DNA from: Anastrepha obliqua
Lineage: Eukaryota; Arthropoda; Insecta; Diptera; Tephritidae
NCBI RefSeq assembly: GCF_027943255.1
Contig: NC_072893.1
Span: forward strand, 34,122,001 to 34,186,000
Length of the DNA: 64,000 nt
Reading direction: 5' to 3'
Each line of letters begins with the position of its first letter. Within the stretch, counting starts at the first letter, position 1. Positions 11,217-23,062 of the stretch are shown one piece after another. The notes under the pieces are model-generated. The model saw only the letters and a list, made by a program, of their open reading frames with translations, was not told the origin of the DNA and searched no databases. The translations under genes and the position numbers were made by a program.

Positions 11217-11582
11217 TTAAAAATCGGAAACGCGCCCTTTACGTTCCCAATCACCATATCGTGTTGGCTCCGGCCCAGCCGGTCCACCAATTTCACCTGT
11301 ATGCGGGTTGGTTGCATTTGGCCAAGGTTTCAATGGCTCCTTTTCTTGGAATGGATGTTGTGAGAACTCATCTAATTTTCCAAGTGGTGTCTTTGCACGC
11401 AACTTTTTCTCAAACTCTACTACACGTTCACTCTTTGGCTTTGGCTCCTTCGATTCAGCGCAGACACATGTCGTTGTAGAGAAGGCAGCCGAATTGTTTT
11501 TCAATACACCAGCGGAGACTTGTTTTAAGGCTGATTGGCACAAACGGCAAGATTGTTTGCTAATACTTAGTAAATTGCTCAT
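11217..11582 (-). CDS. SDHAF4: Succinate dehydrogenase assembly factor 4 (SDHAF4), copy 1
   Basis: A single-exon ORF of 121 codons from MSNLLSIS. An upstream in-frame Met is possible, but the MSN start aligns with the second copy. The N-terminus has Arg, Lys and Ser with few acidic residues, and an AAFSTTTC segment near residue 35, consistent with a mitochondrial presequence. The C-terminal 40 residues are the SDHAF4 (DUF1674) domain: [17 protein letters not shown], then [19 protein letters not shown]. In yeast, flies and mammals this matrix protein binds the flavinylated SDHA subunit before it joins SDHB, limiting ROS formation. The Drosophila gene is Sirup. No intron is visible. A paralogue lies at 25345. 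Confidence 0.9.
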   Translation of the reverse strand: MSNLLSISKQSCRLCQSALKQVSAGVLKNNSAAFSTTTCVCAESKEPKPKSERVVEFEKKLRAKTPLGKLDEFSQHPFQEKEPLKPWPNATNPHTGEIGGPAGPEPTRYGDWERKGRVSDF

Positions 11583-12875
11583 TATTAATGATGTTTGCAA
11601 AGTTATTCAAATACTCAATATGTAATTTAGCTTTATTTTCCACAAGCAAAATTGTGTAATTATAATTAATAAGCTGTCAGCTGCAATTGTGAGCTATCAG
11701 CTGTTTTTGTTTTGCTTATTAGTTCCTCATTTGTGCCTGACATTTGTACATTGTTGCTGGTGACTGTGGTGGAGTTGTATATTTATATGTTGCGTTTATG
11801 TCAATTATGCTGCCAGCTGCTCCTTGTTTTTTGCCAAGTCAACATCAAATATGGTCGGGAGAGAAGGTAGCTGCTGTAGAAAACAAAGACCGCCAGGCAA
11901 TTTGAAATAAATAAAATAAAATCAATAATCACATACATGAACAGATACAAAAAATTTTAATTTAAAGTTATGTAGTTGTCGACATGGCAACACTCAACAG
12001 TGTTGAGTTTCAAAAAGCATCGAAATTTCTAAAACAGTACGCATATAAACGTACTAAATTTTAAAATATATAATACTTCTTTTATAAAAATTTGTTTTAG
12101 AAAAAGGAAAAATATATATTTAATGTCCCATATAATTCAATAACACAATATTTATTTGTTCATAATGATTTAAAAAAAAAACATACATTTAAATAAATAT
12201 ACATTTGCATTTCCTCATCATGACTTCAAGTCATATTTTGAATTTTAATAAACGTCTTTACTATAGATGTCTAGACATCTTTATACACATTATTGACAAA
12301 AAATCAAATATTTCCATGGAGTTGATATACTCATCTTTCTCGTCCGATAATAATTTCCCCGCTTCTCAACTGTTTTCCGTAGCTTAAAACTAGTTTTTAT
12401 GTATAGTTCCGTAAAAAAAATTAAACTTTTTCATTATTTTTCTAATTGATAATTAAATAATGCTATTTCCACCATGAAACAGTTTTTTCAACGTAAACAA
12501 ATCGAATCGAAAGTTTTCGGTTGACGGATTTTTAGAGCTGTCATAACCTTAGTGTCCATTGCGGCAATGCATTTGACTGACATGACGTTTAGGACGAACC
12601 ATAATGCCACGATGACAGTATTGCCGCATCTAAACAAAGAAGCAACAAATATTCTTGCCGTGAAAGCAAATATCGTATTTCGTTGTGTATAAACGGACTT
12701 TTGTTGATTGTGAAATATATGATAAATTGAATGCTCATTGAAGCGATAGGCAGTTATTAGAATTTATGGTAGTCTCAGATGGTGGGTGCGACCATAACTT
12801 CAGAATCGGGACGCACATTCCTTTTCAGGACAGCTTGGTTAAATCTGGCCTTTTCTCTACTCTTTCAAGCTTTAA
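11583..12875. other. Gene-free stretch upstream of SDHAF4 copy 1
   Basis: Includes the putative promoter of the SDHAF4 copy (two CAGCTG boxes near 11688-11702). The rest is AT-rich without recognisable genes; the ORF at 12205-12387 looks like chance. Confidence 0.4.
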
Positions 12876-13584
12876 GGGATTACATACGTCCAGAATTTTC
12901 CAAAAATCAATTTTTGGTTTTTTAAATATTTCGAAAGTATAGTATCTTAAGAATACTGTGAAATTTTCATACGGAAATTCCCAATTTTATAGTTTCTACA
13001 GCCCATTAACTAGGTAGAGAACGATCCACGCGCTCCTGTACCTCAAACTTTAAATTCATTTTTCTCGAAACTACTTTTTCTGGCACGGTCTGCATGATAA
13101 CTCATACAGTTTTTAATATTTTTTGATGCGGGTTTTTTTAAATATTCGAAAGTGTTTTCTCTATAGATTTCAATTTGATATTTTTATTAATTAATTATAA
13201 TTAAAGTGCGACATTTATGACGTAAAACACTTTTTTTTTTAAATGCTGTAAATTTCAAAATTTTTCGAAATTAAAAAATTCGGCTCGACAGACTATAACT
13301 ACAACTTTATTTTATAAGATTTTTTTTTACTTTTTACAGATCCATCAACATTTCAAGGAGAAATGATGCAGACCGTGGACAAACTTTTTTTTTCATTTTA
13401 CTTTGGGTCACGTAATTTGTATATACTAATTTTTGTAAAGAAAAATTAAAATAATTTTTTTTATAAAGATTAAGTACTAATAAACAACTTACACAATTTT
13501 TTTATATTTATTTCTATTGTTATCCCTTCTTAAAACAGTTTTTCTTTTAGCGCATTTTTGACGCTGAAGGACGCATGTAACTCC
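12876..13584. mobile_element. TTAA-bounded MITE, family 2
   Basis: GGGATTACATACGTCC at the left end pairs with the complement of GGAGTTACATGCGTCC at the right, and a TTAA lies on both sides (12872-12875 and 13585-13588). It has no coding capacity. The interior includes a core around 13045-13110 (ctttaaattcatttttctcg, aaactacttttt, gataactcatacag) that resembles the core of the family-1 copies. Confidence 0.7.
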
Positions 13585-13725
13585 TTAAGGGTGCATTTGA
13601 ATTGACTCAATTCGTTTAAATTCCATTAATTTTTTGCATTTATTATATCAACGATAAAAAGTTTTTGTACATTCCGGCATAACGTACGGCACGTACGTGG
13701 GGTCCTTGAACTCAAATACACATAA

Positions 13726-14399
13726 GGGGTTAGGGGTAGTTAGAGGCCCGAAAAAATTATGATTTTCAATAATTTTTTTTGATAGTCAATTGCATTATTT
13801 TACAAAAATAAAACCATCGCATTAATACTCCATATTTCGACTTGATTGTAAAAGTTATCACTGTTTGTGTGGAGCCCGTTTCTCTAGAAGTCCCTTGCGG
13901 TGATCATCACAACTCCTGGAGATTCATATAAAATCAATTGGACAAGAGAAATTAGTTTTATTAAAAGATAATCCTTTGCCTGTTCGAAGCTTTCTTTTTT
14001 TAAATTAAAAATATGGCGGCCTAAGGAAATATTTTTCAGATTTTCGAGAAAAAAACCGACAATTAATTGTTTAAAAAAATCGAAATTTTTGAAAAAAATC
14101 CCTCGATCAGGCACAAGTTTTTTATGGTTTTCAAAAGTGTATAAATTGTATTGAAATCTACCAAGCGGTTTTTAAGTTACAGTGTTACAGTGATCACCAG
14201 TTCAAAAAACATAGTTTTGAGAAAAACGCATTTAAAGTTTTTGTTTTTTTCTGAGCGCCCTTTGTTAAATATTGAATAACTCGAAATGTTTGGTTTGTCG
14301 GATTCACTTCAAATTTTCACACAATATTTGTATGTTAAGATATTACACTTTAAGAAAATGCAACAAAAAATCCATTTTTTTGAAAATTCTGACTACCCC
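13726..14399 (-). mobile_element. MITE family 1, copy 1
   Basis: GGGGTTAGGGGTAGT at the left pairs with ACTACCCC at the right. Landmarks (reverse orientation) are cccgaaaaaattatgatttt, the cacaactcctggagattcat segment, and aaaacgcatttaaagttttt. No intact ORF. The flanks are ATAA and TAAT. Confidence 0.75.
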
Positions 14400-15339
14400 T
14401 AATCTCATAAATTTATTTTGCTGTGAGTCAAATTCGTTGCCGAAACGGGCGGAACGGACTCATTGTGACGGGCCTATACTGTTATGTTGATAATATTTCT
14501 TGCTCATACGAATTCTCTAATTAGACTTGTTCCCTATTTATTAAATGACTTTTCAAGAAAAATGTCGTAATATGTATGTATGTGTATATATATGTACATA
14601 TAACTGACAAAAATATTTGTTGAGAAAAATAAAAAGCCTAGAACCTATTTTAAACTAACCTCGTAAAGTGCGCATGTACCTATGTATGCATGTATGCATG
14701 TATGTATGTATATATGTATGTATTTAAAATATGTTCTGAATTGTTTTGAATTGATAATACGTCCTTTAATGCACGTACATATTTTGCCGGCCGCTCTAAA
14801 CAAATATAGAACGCAGTACTTTTATGTTTGTCCAAATGTATGTATGTATGTGAGTATATGTGGTCCATTGATATGTAAATACGCAGATACTATAAATTGT
14901 GGATTATTCAAATGCTTGAATATATTATCATTATGTTGTTTTTCTGCAAATTTTTTCGAATCTGTCTCTTAATTTGTTTGATTTTAGCAATAAATATTTA
15001 CTTGTTTTTAACTTTCGGGTATTTGGTGTCAACTTTCGAAACACGTGAATATCACATGGAACAGCAACAGAGCAGAGAGAGGTAATTTAGGAATTTGTTT
15101 ATGCTTGTTTGAAGTTTCGAATTCACATTGAAATTTATTTTTGAGTTATTAATTGTTGATGCTTTAATTTAAATTTACGTTGAAGTTGTTTGTCTGAAAC
15201 AAATATGACGCAATATGGTGAGTGGTCATAGTTTTAGAAAGAAATTTTCGAAGCACAAGCATTGTTATCTTATGCACAAATGTACAAATGCGCACTAAAC
15301 ATTCGACTATTGGTCAAGTCCATAGGATCGCTCGAGTAA
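14400..15339. other. Gene-free stretch with ATGT microsatellites
   Basis: Contains ATGT/ATGC simple repeats near 14568-14605, 14683-14725 and 14838-14860. No gene was recognised; the open frames over the microsatellite are low-complexity. Confidence 0.5.
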
Positions 15340-16400
15340 TCGAGAATGCATCATCATCATCATCATTGTTGGCTGGACAACCCTGGTCGGGTCTTTGCCT
15401 GCTGTAGCATATGACTCCAATTGTCTCGGTTTCGTGCCTATGCCCTCCATGCCCGAAATCCCAATAAGCCTGCGTCTTCTTCCACACCGTCAATCCATCG
15501 AAGCGGCGGGCGGCTCCTTCTCTCTGTCTGTGGCATTTACCGAAGAGTACTTCCTGATGTGGGTAATCCGTGGTAGCCCGCAATATGTGACATGCCCATC
15601 TCAATCTGTTGATCATGGTTGTGATTATCAAAGATGGGTGCGCATATCGCGCCAAAAATTTTTCGCAGAACACTTCTCTCGAAAATCAGCAGTTTCTGTT
15701 TATCTGCATTTTTGATTGTCCACGTTTCACTGGAAATTATAATTGAGCGATAGAGTGAAATCTTGGTTTTTCTGTCTAGGAGGCGACTCTTTAGGTGTTT
15801 AGCGAGATATAGCAGCGGTTGGCCATAAGGATTCTGTGGCCGATTTCTGCAGAAATTTTGTGGTCATGATTAATGATTCCCCCAAGATTTTTAAATTCCT
15901 CCACTACTTTGCAATCATAGTCACCGATTTTAGTATTTGACCCACATTGTATCTCACGGAGTCCGATGTAGTTGAATTTAGCACTTTAGTTTTGGCTTCG
16001 TTTATTTTTAAACCCATACATTTTGCTGCTCTTTCAAGCTCGGCAGCGAGGATGTGATTATGTCTATGTCGTCCGCGTAAGCCAGCAATTGAACTAGCAA
16101 AATAGTTCCCTTTGCAGACTAAAGGTCAACATTAAAGGGGAGACATGAGAGCCCATCCCCTTGCAGAAGTCCGTTCAAGGTGAAGAATGTAAGCTGATTG
16201 GAAGTCTATGAAAAGATGATACGTCGTCATATCGTATTCGCGAGACTTTTCTAAAATCTGTCTTAGTACCTGGACTGCCAGCTACCAATGATGCGTTTAG
16301 CATGCGGTTTAAGTCTTGGCCCTCCTGTACTAACTGTTTACCTCCGAACAGCCATGCAATCAAAACTGCGTGACAGCAACATTCGCTGATGATCCGGTGA
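15340..16400 (-). mobile_element. Non-LTR retrotransposon fragment (RTE-like), reverse transcriptase C-terminus
   Basis: Read on the minus strand, 16110-16060 gives LLAYADDIDII, the YADD catalytic box of a reverse transcriptase. Further down are remnants of SETWTI...FERSVLRKIFG, then INRLRWA(C)HILRATTDYP, VLFGKCHRQRE and a terminal RPDQGCPANN. Frameshifts and stops break the frame throughout. The 3' end runs into a (GAT)n tract at about 15347-15367, a microsatellite-type LINE tail. The 5' part is missing; a family-1 MITE starts at 16442. RTE-like placement is from the RLRWxGH motif style and is tentative. Confidence 0.75.
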
Positions 16401-16441
16401 TACTTTCAATAAGCAAGGCTGCAAATTACAAATCGCCATAA

Positions 16442-17072
16442 GGGGTTAGGGGTAGACAGAATTTTCAAAATGTTGTATTTTTTTACATTTTCTTAAAATA
16501 TAATATCTTAAAAATATTGTGTGAAAATTTAAAGTGAATCCGACAAATACTTTTCGAGCTATTCAACAATTAACAAAGGGCGCTCGGGCAAAAACAAAGA
16601 AAAACAAAAACTTTAAATGCGTTTTTCTTAAAACTATGTTTTTTGAACTGGTGACGACTGTAACTTAAAAACCACTTGGTTTATTTCAAAAAAATGTATA
16701 CTGCTTTTGAAAAACATAAAAAAGGCTAATCGAAGGATTTTTCTCCAAAAATTTCGATTTTTTTTAACAATTAATTCTCGAAAATGTGAAAAATATCTCC
16801 AGAGGCCGCCATATTGTTAGTTTTGCAAAAAAAAGCTTCGATCAGGCACAGGATTAATAAAATAAATAATAATATTAATAGAACTAATTTTTCTGGACTT
16901 CTGGAGAAACGGGCTCCACACAAACAGCGATAACTTTTCCATTATTAATTTTTTGAATTTCGCTAGAGTCAAGTCGAAATATGGTGTATTAATGCCATGT
17001 TTTTATTTTTGTAAAATAAAGCAATTGACTAGTAAAAAAAAATTATTGAAAATCATCATTTTTTCGGGCCTA
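16442..17072 (+). mobile_element. MITE family 1, copy 2
   Basis: Begins GGGGTTAGGGGTAGACAGAA and ends in TTTTTTCGGGCC at about 17072. The terminal ACCCC repeat is lost at the right. It carries the full internal core (aactttaaatgcgtttttct, then aaaactatgttttttgaact). Confidence 0.75.
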
Positions 17073-17202
17073 AGCGCAAAAAGCCATAAGGTCAATCAAA
17101 ACAAAAAAAAGGGTATTTAAGTAAAGTAGTTGATCGTTAGTTTTGAATATTTTGTAACTAGTCGCAATGAAAACTTAATAATAAAAAAAAATATGTATGC
17201 AT

Positions 17203-17663
17203 TAGGGCGGGTCGATTTAAAAATCGCTCATTGCTCTGTGAAAATCGTATTCTAGGGATCAAAATAAGAAACTTTGCCGAAGGAACCATACCTCTAAAAC
17301 GAATTCTGATGTCCCCCAATTTGGGTCGAACGAAAATTCCCAGTTTGACCCATTTAGAGTGCTCCAATTGAGTCCAAATGTGTGACCGACCCCCACTAAC
17401 TTTGGACAGCCGATCCACCCATGCCAGTGGCACACCCCCTGGAACTCCCCTGGGAGGTTCCCCATACAATCATTTCAAAATATCACCATTTTTGCCCTTT
17501 ACATGAGAAAAGAACCTAAAAAGTTCGACCCAAATTGGGGGATATCAGAGTTCGTTTTAGAGGTATGGTTCCTTCGGCAAAGTTTCTTATTTTGATCCCT
17601 AGAATATGGTTTTCACAGAGCAATGGGCGATTTTTTTGCCTCCCCACAAATCGACCCAGCCTA
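17203..17663. mobile_element. hAT-type foldback MITE with perfect 8-bp target duplication
   Basis: A 461-bp element. The left end TAGGGCGGGTCGATTT and the right end (complement TAGGCTGGGTCGATTT) open inverted repeats of about 130 bp, sharing CATTGCTCTGTGAAAA, TCTAGGGATCAAAATAAG and CTTTGCCGAAGGAACCATAC. GTATGCAT is present immediately outside both ends (17195-17202 and 17664-17671). No coding. An 8-bp duplication and TAGGG-like ends point to hAT. Confidence 0.88.
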
Positions 17664-18222
17664 GTATGCATGTAATTTGATATGAGAATACCAAGAGAAT
17701 ACGATGAAGTTATTAGAGCCGGTGGTTTTTGTGTCTGTCGGTTTGAATGTCAAAGTGATCCATTTTCTTGTTGTAGTTTTTTTGACATCTAAGCCAGCAA
17801 ATAGCGAAACCAATATATACGAAAATGTTGTTTTTGCTCTTGTGAGTTCCCCATGTACTTTAAAATCCCTTTTTTGTTATCCGAATTTTTATTTTTATAA
17901 ATTTCTTGGATGCAATGATTAAAATAATAATATATTTCAATTAAATAATACATTTTAAACCACTCGGCTAGGACGGCCGCCTTTAGACCCTTTATTAACT
18001 CATTGTCGCCCGCAATGTACTCGTACACCTCTTTTCCATCGCTACAATGGATTCTTGTTTTTTTTAACGGTTTGACTACATTTTAGTTCGTTTTAATGTA
18101 CAATATGTCAAGCTTTAGGCAACAATCAGAATCGGAGGATGTAAAGCCTAGCAAGTAAGGTTGGCTAGAAAACTTTTGTCATGCAATATGGAATAAGCCG
18201 GTGCATTAAATTTCTGATTTAA
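17664..18222. other. Gene-free stretch
   Basis: No gene or identifiable repeat. Short ORFs on both strands near 17704-18028 have no recognisable content. Confidence 0.4.
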
Positions 18223-18866
18223 GGGGTTCGGGGTAGTTAGAGGCCCGAAAAAATTATGATTTTCAATAATTTTTTTTGGCTAGTCATATTCTTTATTTTA
18301 CAAAAATAGAAACATAGCATTAATACATCATGTTTCGCCTTGACTTTAGCAAAATTTCAAAAAAAAATTAATAATTGTAAAAGCTATCGCTCTTTGTTTG
18401 GAGCCTGTTTCTCCAGAAGTCCCTTGCGCTGATCATCACAAGTCCTTGGAGATTCATCTTAAATCAATCAGACAAGAGAAATTATATTAGTTTTCTTAAT
18501 GGATAATCTTGTGCCTCATCGAAGTTTATTTTTCAAACTTAACAATATGGCAGCCTCAGGAAATATTTTTCAGATTTTCGGGGGAAAAACCGATGAATTA
18601 TTAAAAAAAAAAATCGAAATTTTTGAAAAAAAAAATCCTTTGATCAGGCACGAGTTTTTTTTACAGTGGTCACCAGCTCAAAAAACATAGTTTTGAGAAA
18701 AACGCATTTAAAGTTTTGCTATTTGCTCCGGAGCGCCCGAACGCTCTTTGTTAATTGTTGGATAACTCGAAAAGTATTTGTCGGATTCACTTCAAAGTTT
18801 TAAGATATATTTACTTTAGGAAAATGCAAAAACAAAAAAATAAAATTTTTTGAAAATTCTAACCCC
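18223..18866 (-). mobile_element. MITE family 1, copy 3, with TTAA on both sides
   Basis: GGGGTTCGGGGTAGTTAG at the left, a shortened TTCTAACCCC at the right, and TTAA directly outside each end (18219-18222, 18867-18870). This copy is the clearest support for a TTAA target site in the family. Confidence 0.8.
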
Positions 18867-20109
18867 TTAATAAAAACATGCAAAAAATATCACTAAAACT
18901 TAGTTCAGTAATTCCCAGTTTTATTTTCGGGCTTTTCACGCCATTTACTATTTTTAAATCAATATCGCACACTCACATGATTTGATTTTTACTTGAATAG
19001 TTAAAGATTTATCTATGCATCGGTCAAAGTTAGTTGAAAATATGAAAAGCTGAGAAGAATTTCTTAAAAGTAATGACTTTTTCGTGCTAGTTAAATTATG
19101 AAACATCAATTTAAAGAGCTGAATTAAATTTTAGAACTGCATAGCTGCAATTAATTAATAATAATGATTAAAAAATTAGAATTTTTTAGACGCAGAAAAT
19201 GTTTTAAAACTCGTACCATGAGGATTTTCATTTTAAATTTCGCTCTTTTGAAAATTGTTGACCGAAAAGCACTGACTATGAAAGTGACGGAATAATAAAA
19301 AAAATTCTACCGTTTATTAATAATTCACTACAGACCTCTAGGCGTCACTTTGGCGAGACTCTTTATGTGTGTTGGTATGCAACAGCGTTAGCTTCGTTAC
19401 TTAGTAGCCACACCTTACCTGTCTCAGCAGAAAATTTTGCTTGACTTTTGCTCCTCACTGTATTATTATTAAGAAACGCAATACCAATTGCTGTTAAAAT
19501 TAAATAAATTAAGTAAATTTTCACTTATATCGGAAATAAAAATGTTCAAATAAGAGCAGCAACAAAGATACACACATATATACATATGTAGATTCAGGTT
19601 CAAAAACATATTTCCGTACTATTTGTGCTATGTCTATATGCGTAGGCAGACATATCTGCTTAAGATCGTGTCAGAAAATTCCATTCAATTGAAGGTCAAG
19701 TTTGTATAATTTGACAACTTTAAGTTTTAAGGTTGCAGATGTGCCTAAAACTAGTTAATAAAAGCCACGCCCCCTTACCCACTTTCATGTTAATCGATGT
19801 TTTTATAATCATTCGATCATATCTTACAATAATCTTTTATTATTTAAATGTCATGACGTAGTAAACATTTTACGCCTATAAAAGATACCAAATACCCTAA
19901 CCCAAACCCATTTTTATATGACCTTTGACGTAGTATGGCGGTTTTAAATAGGGGCATAAATAATCTTTTTTTTTTATTAAAATATAAATGCGCCTCTAAA
20001 TTGTTTTTATGATCTGGTAAAGACGTCATTCAAGGTTTATCGTGGTGAAGATCTCGAAAGAGCAACGTTTGCAAATTTATTATCGAATACTCGAATTTTC
20101 GGATGTCAG
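18867..20109. other. Gene-free stretch
   Basis: AT-rich. No gene or repeat recognised apart from simple T/A tracts. Confidence 0.4.
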
Positions 20110-20285
20110 CAATCATCTCAATACCTTACGTGCCGTAGTGAATGAATTTGACAACGCTCTCGGGGATGTACCCAAAAATATCTCAGCAATAAGCGCTTCA
20201 GCGGCTGAATTACTAAAATATGGTGGACTAGAGTTGACCAAACATCTGCACAACCTAATATACCAACCAAATAGTATAACTTTTT
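20110..20285 (+). mobile_element. Non-LTR retrotransposon fragment, start of the RT domain
   Basis: The plus-strand frame reads AELLKYGGLELTKHLHNLIY near its end, which is the xELLKYGGxxLxxxLHxLI segment before the fingers of RTE-like reverse transcriptases. Preceding residues (NTLRAVVNEFDNAL...) are not clearly LINE. Downstream continuity is lost until 20750. Confidence 0.55.
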
Positions 20286-20749
20286 TTATATTAATCGCAA
20301 AAATATTTTTAAAAATGGATTTTAAAGCTGAAGACTAGTACTTTGCGATGCCGTTGTGGAAAATTAAAAAAAAAACTTTACCTTGCTCAAAAAAAAAAAT
20401 TTAAATGGCCAAAATCCGCATTTTTTGACTATTTAACCTCAAATTGCCAAAAATCCTGACGTGCTGGAGCATTTTCAAGGTCATATTCGTTTTCAGCATA
20501 AAAAAACTTCAAGAAACACCCATAGCCGTTTTAGAAACTGTACCTCGCAGGACTGTGAAATATATCCGATACATTTTGGTACATAAACTTTATTTTTACT
20601 TAATTGTAAAATGTGAAAAATTGATGGGTGATATAACTTTTTAATAATTTTTTTCGTAATCAGGACATCAAATTACAAAGTAATTAGTTAAAATTATCGA
20701 ACAAGTTTTTTGGTTGTTGGCCTGTGTAATCAATGCAGAAAAAACTAAA

Positions 20750-21430
20750 TATATATGGTCTGATCAACGTCAAACGCATATAATGCCAATCTAAAATTGC
20801 CAGATCTAAAATATTATCGCGTGAGCAAAAATTAAGAATGTATAAAGCACTAATACGACCTGTGCTTACATATGGCTGTGAACTATAGACGCGGAAAGCT
20901 AACCAGACAAAGCGCCTTATGTGCTTTGAAAGAAGAGTGCTCCGAAAGATCTATGGTCCGCTTAGACTGGCAGATGGCACTTATCGCCTTAGGCACAATT
21001 CCGAACTGGAAGACATAGTTAAGAAAGCAACTATAATAAGATTTATTAAGTCTCAACGACTTAAATGGTTGGGACATGTGGCTAGAATGCCAAGGCAGCG
21101 ATCAACGAGAAAGGCACTAGATCTTCGCCCAATTTTAGAAAGAAAAAGGGGACGCCCGAGGAAAAGGTGGCTAGAAGACGTAGAAGCTGATCTTAGGAAA
21201 ATGTGAGTGCATTGTTGGAAGGAAGTGTCGAGATCAATGCAAGAAGCTTTGAAGGAAGCCTTGAGCGAATGACATATTCTTTCAAATTCCTTTGCCATAG
21301 ATTTTCCTTTGCCGGTGTCTGAATTTTAAATTATTGCTAAATGAAGTGTGATTTATAGTGTGCAACACCCATCTCTAAGTTGTCTATAAGTAACTTTGTA
21401 AATCTAGATTATTATTATATGAATAAATAA
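20750..21430 (+). mobile_element. Non-LTR retrotransposon 3' part (RTE-like RT C-terminus and tail)
   Basis: The frame includes ALIRPVLTYGCEL, a stop, RRKANQTKRLMCFERRVLRK and IYGP, then RFIKSQRLKWLGHVARMPRQ and KRGRPRKRWLEDVEADLRKM up to 21206. This is the standard C-terminus of many insect non-LTR polymerases. Stop codons at about 20888 and 21204 show decay. The 3' end is A-rich with ATAAATAAATTAATAAAT near 21420-21440. The same LINE group, in the same orientation, gives the fragment at 20110. Confidence 0.8.
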
Positions 21431-21641
21431 ATTAATAAATATAACTAAATCAGTTCGGCCGGAGTTGCAAATCACTCAGTTCGCATTTTGGCAAATTTTG
21501 CGTAAATACCTTGTTTCGAAGTCTAATAAAATCGCTTGAAAAGTCCATGCAAAAATAAGAACTACTAAATTGTTTTGGGTACATCTTTTTTTATTCCTTA
21601 TTTTTATTTTTAATTCGCCTTCTTCATCCAATGCTGTTCTA

Positions 21642-22160
21642 AAGAGTTTTTAATAAGATGTGTTATTTTGATATTCAAAGAAAAATACTATTTTTTAATA
21701 TAAATGATCGGCTGTTTATTTTATTATAAAGAGGAAGGTATGCCGTTAATAGTGGAAAATATCATCAGGCAAATGACCATCACGACCCCGCTTATAGGAC
21801 AATATCCTTTTCATGAAATTTTCCATAGCCGCATTGCAAAGTTGCTGCCCTCTGTCCTATAGCCTCGCGAATTCCATCTTTGAGATCTCACCCTGGGCTG
21901 TTGGCGTAGACCAGGCCCTAAAGAAAAACGTCACAAGGTGTTAAATCACAAGATCTCGGCGGCCAATTGTGATCACCTCTCCGAGAGATAACACGGTCCT
22001 AAAAAGTCAATGGTTTCGTTGCTTGTGTGGCACGTAGCGCCGTCTTGTTGAAAATAAACGTTGTCCAGATCAATACCATCCAATTCCGGCCATAAAAAAT
22101 CAATAATCATCTCTCGATAACGCAATCCATTCCAAAATAACATCTGTTATTGGAAAACCC
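21642..22160 (-). mobile_element. Short-TIR mariner (GGTGTTATT family), copy A, deleted
   Basis: The terminal repeats read GAGTTTTTAATAAGATGTG at the left and, complemented, GGGTTTTCCAATAACAGATG at the right; TA flanks both sides. The minus strand retains traces of the transposase end (the complement of GGCCGCCGAGATCTTGTGAT, equivalent to WPPRSCDL). Many frameshifts. Other copies are at 29589, 32065 and 39275. Confidence 0.75.
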
Positions 22161-22162
22161 TA

Positions 22163-22345
22163 TAGTTTGTTGATCGCTTCCGAATAATCGGCTTTCTCCA
22201 AGTCTTAAAAATAACCATTTGTTTCTGCAATCACCTCCTCGTTTTAATAAAATCATTTCCCGCCAGTAATTTTTTCAAATTTGGAAACAAATAGTAGTAC
22301 GCGGGATCTGAAGGAGCAAAATATGAAGTATAGGGGGGATGTGAA
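22163..22345 (-). mobile_element. Second mariner family, transposase C-terminal remnant
   Basis: Minus-strand frames give APSDPAYYYLFPNLKKLLAG, then EEVIAETNGYF in the next frame, matching APSDYYLFPNLKKxLxGxxF...NEEVIAETNxYF of mariner transposases (the last catalytic Asp is in APSD). It abuts copy A of the other mariner, which may have inserted into it. Confidence 0.65.
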
Positions 22346-22370
22346 ACGAGTTAGAACCCTATTTTCATTA

Positions 22371-23062
22371 GAGGTTAGAAGTAGTCAGAATTTTCAAAAA
22401 CTTGTATTTTTTTTTGCATTTTCTTAAAGTTTGAAGTGAATCCGACAAATACTTTTCGAGCTATTCAACAATTAACAAAAGGCGCACGGGCGCTCCGGAG
22501 TGTTCAAACAAAACTTTAAATGCATTTTCCTCAAAACTATTGTATGTTTTTTGAACTAGTGATCACTGTAACTTAAAACCCGTTTGGTAGATTTCAATAA
22601 AATTTATACTGCTTTTGAAAAACATAAAAAACTCGTGCCTGGTCCAAGGATTTTTTTTAATTTTCGATTTTTTTTAAACACTTAATTGTCGGTATTTTTC
22701 TCAAAAATCTGAAAAATATTTCCTGAGGCCGCCATATTGTTAAGTTTGAAAAAAAAACTCCGATCAGACACAACATTATCTATTAAGACAACTAATTTCT
22801 CTTGACCGATTGATTTAAGATGAATCTCCAAGGACTTGTGATGATCAGCGCAAGAGACTTATGGAGAAACGGGATCCGCACAAACAGCGATAACTTTTAC
22901 ATTTATTAATTCTTTTTTTTTTTTTTGAAAGTTTGCTAAAGTCAAGTCGAAACACGATGGATTAATGCTATGTTTTTATTTTTGAAAAATAAAGCAATTG
23001 ACTAGCAAAAAAAAATTATTGAAAATCATAATTTTTTCGGGTCTCTGTCTATCCCTAACGCC
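22371..23062 (+). mobile_element. MITE family 1, copy 4
   Basis: Begins GAGGTTAGAAGTAGTCAGAA and ends near TCTATCCCTAACGCC. The internal landmarks match the other copies, including the cggagtgttcaaacaaaact variant and ggccgccatattgttaagtt. Confidence 0.7.

Noticed and set aside
18499..18690. ORF beginning [17 protein letters not shown], similar in several MITE copies
   Set aside because: Similar open frames recur because the MITE copies share sequence; the frame is broken at different points in each copy and carries no known domain.
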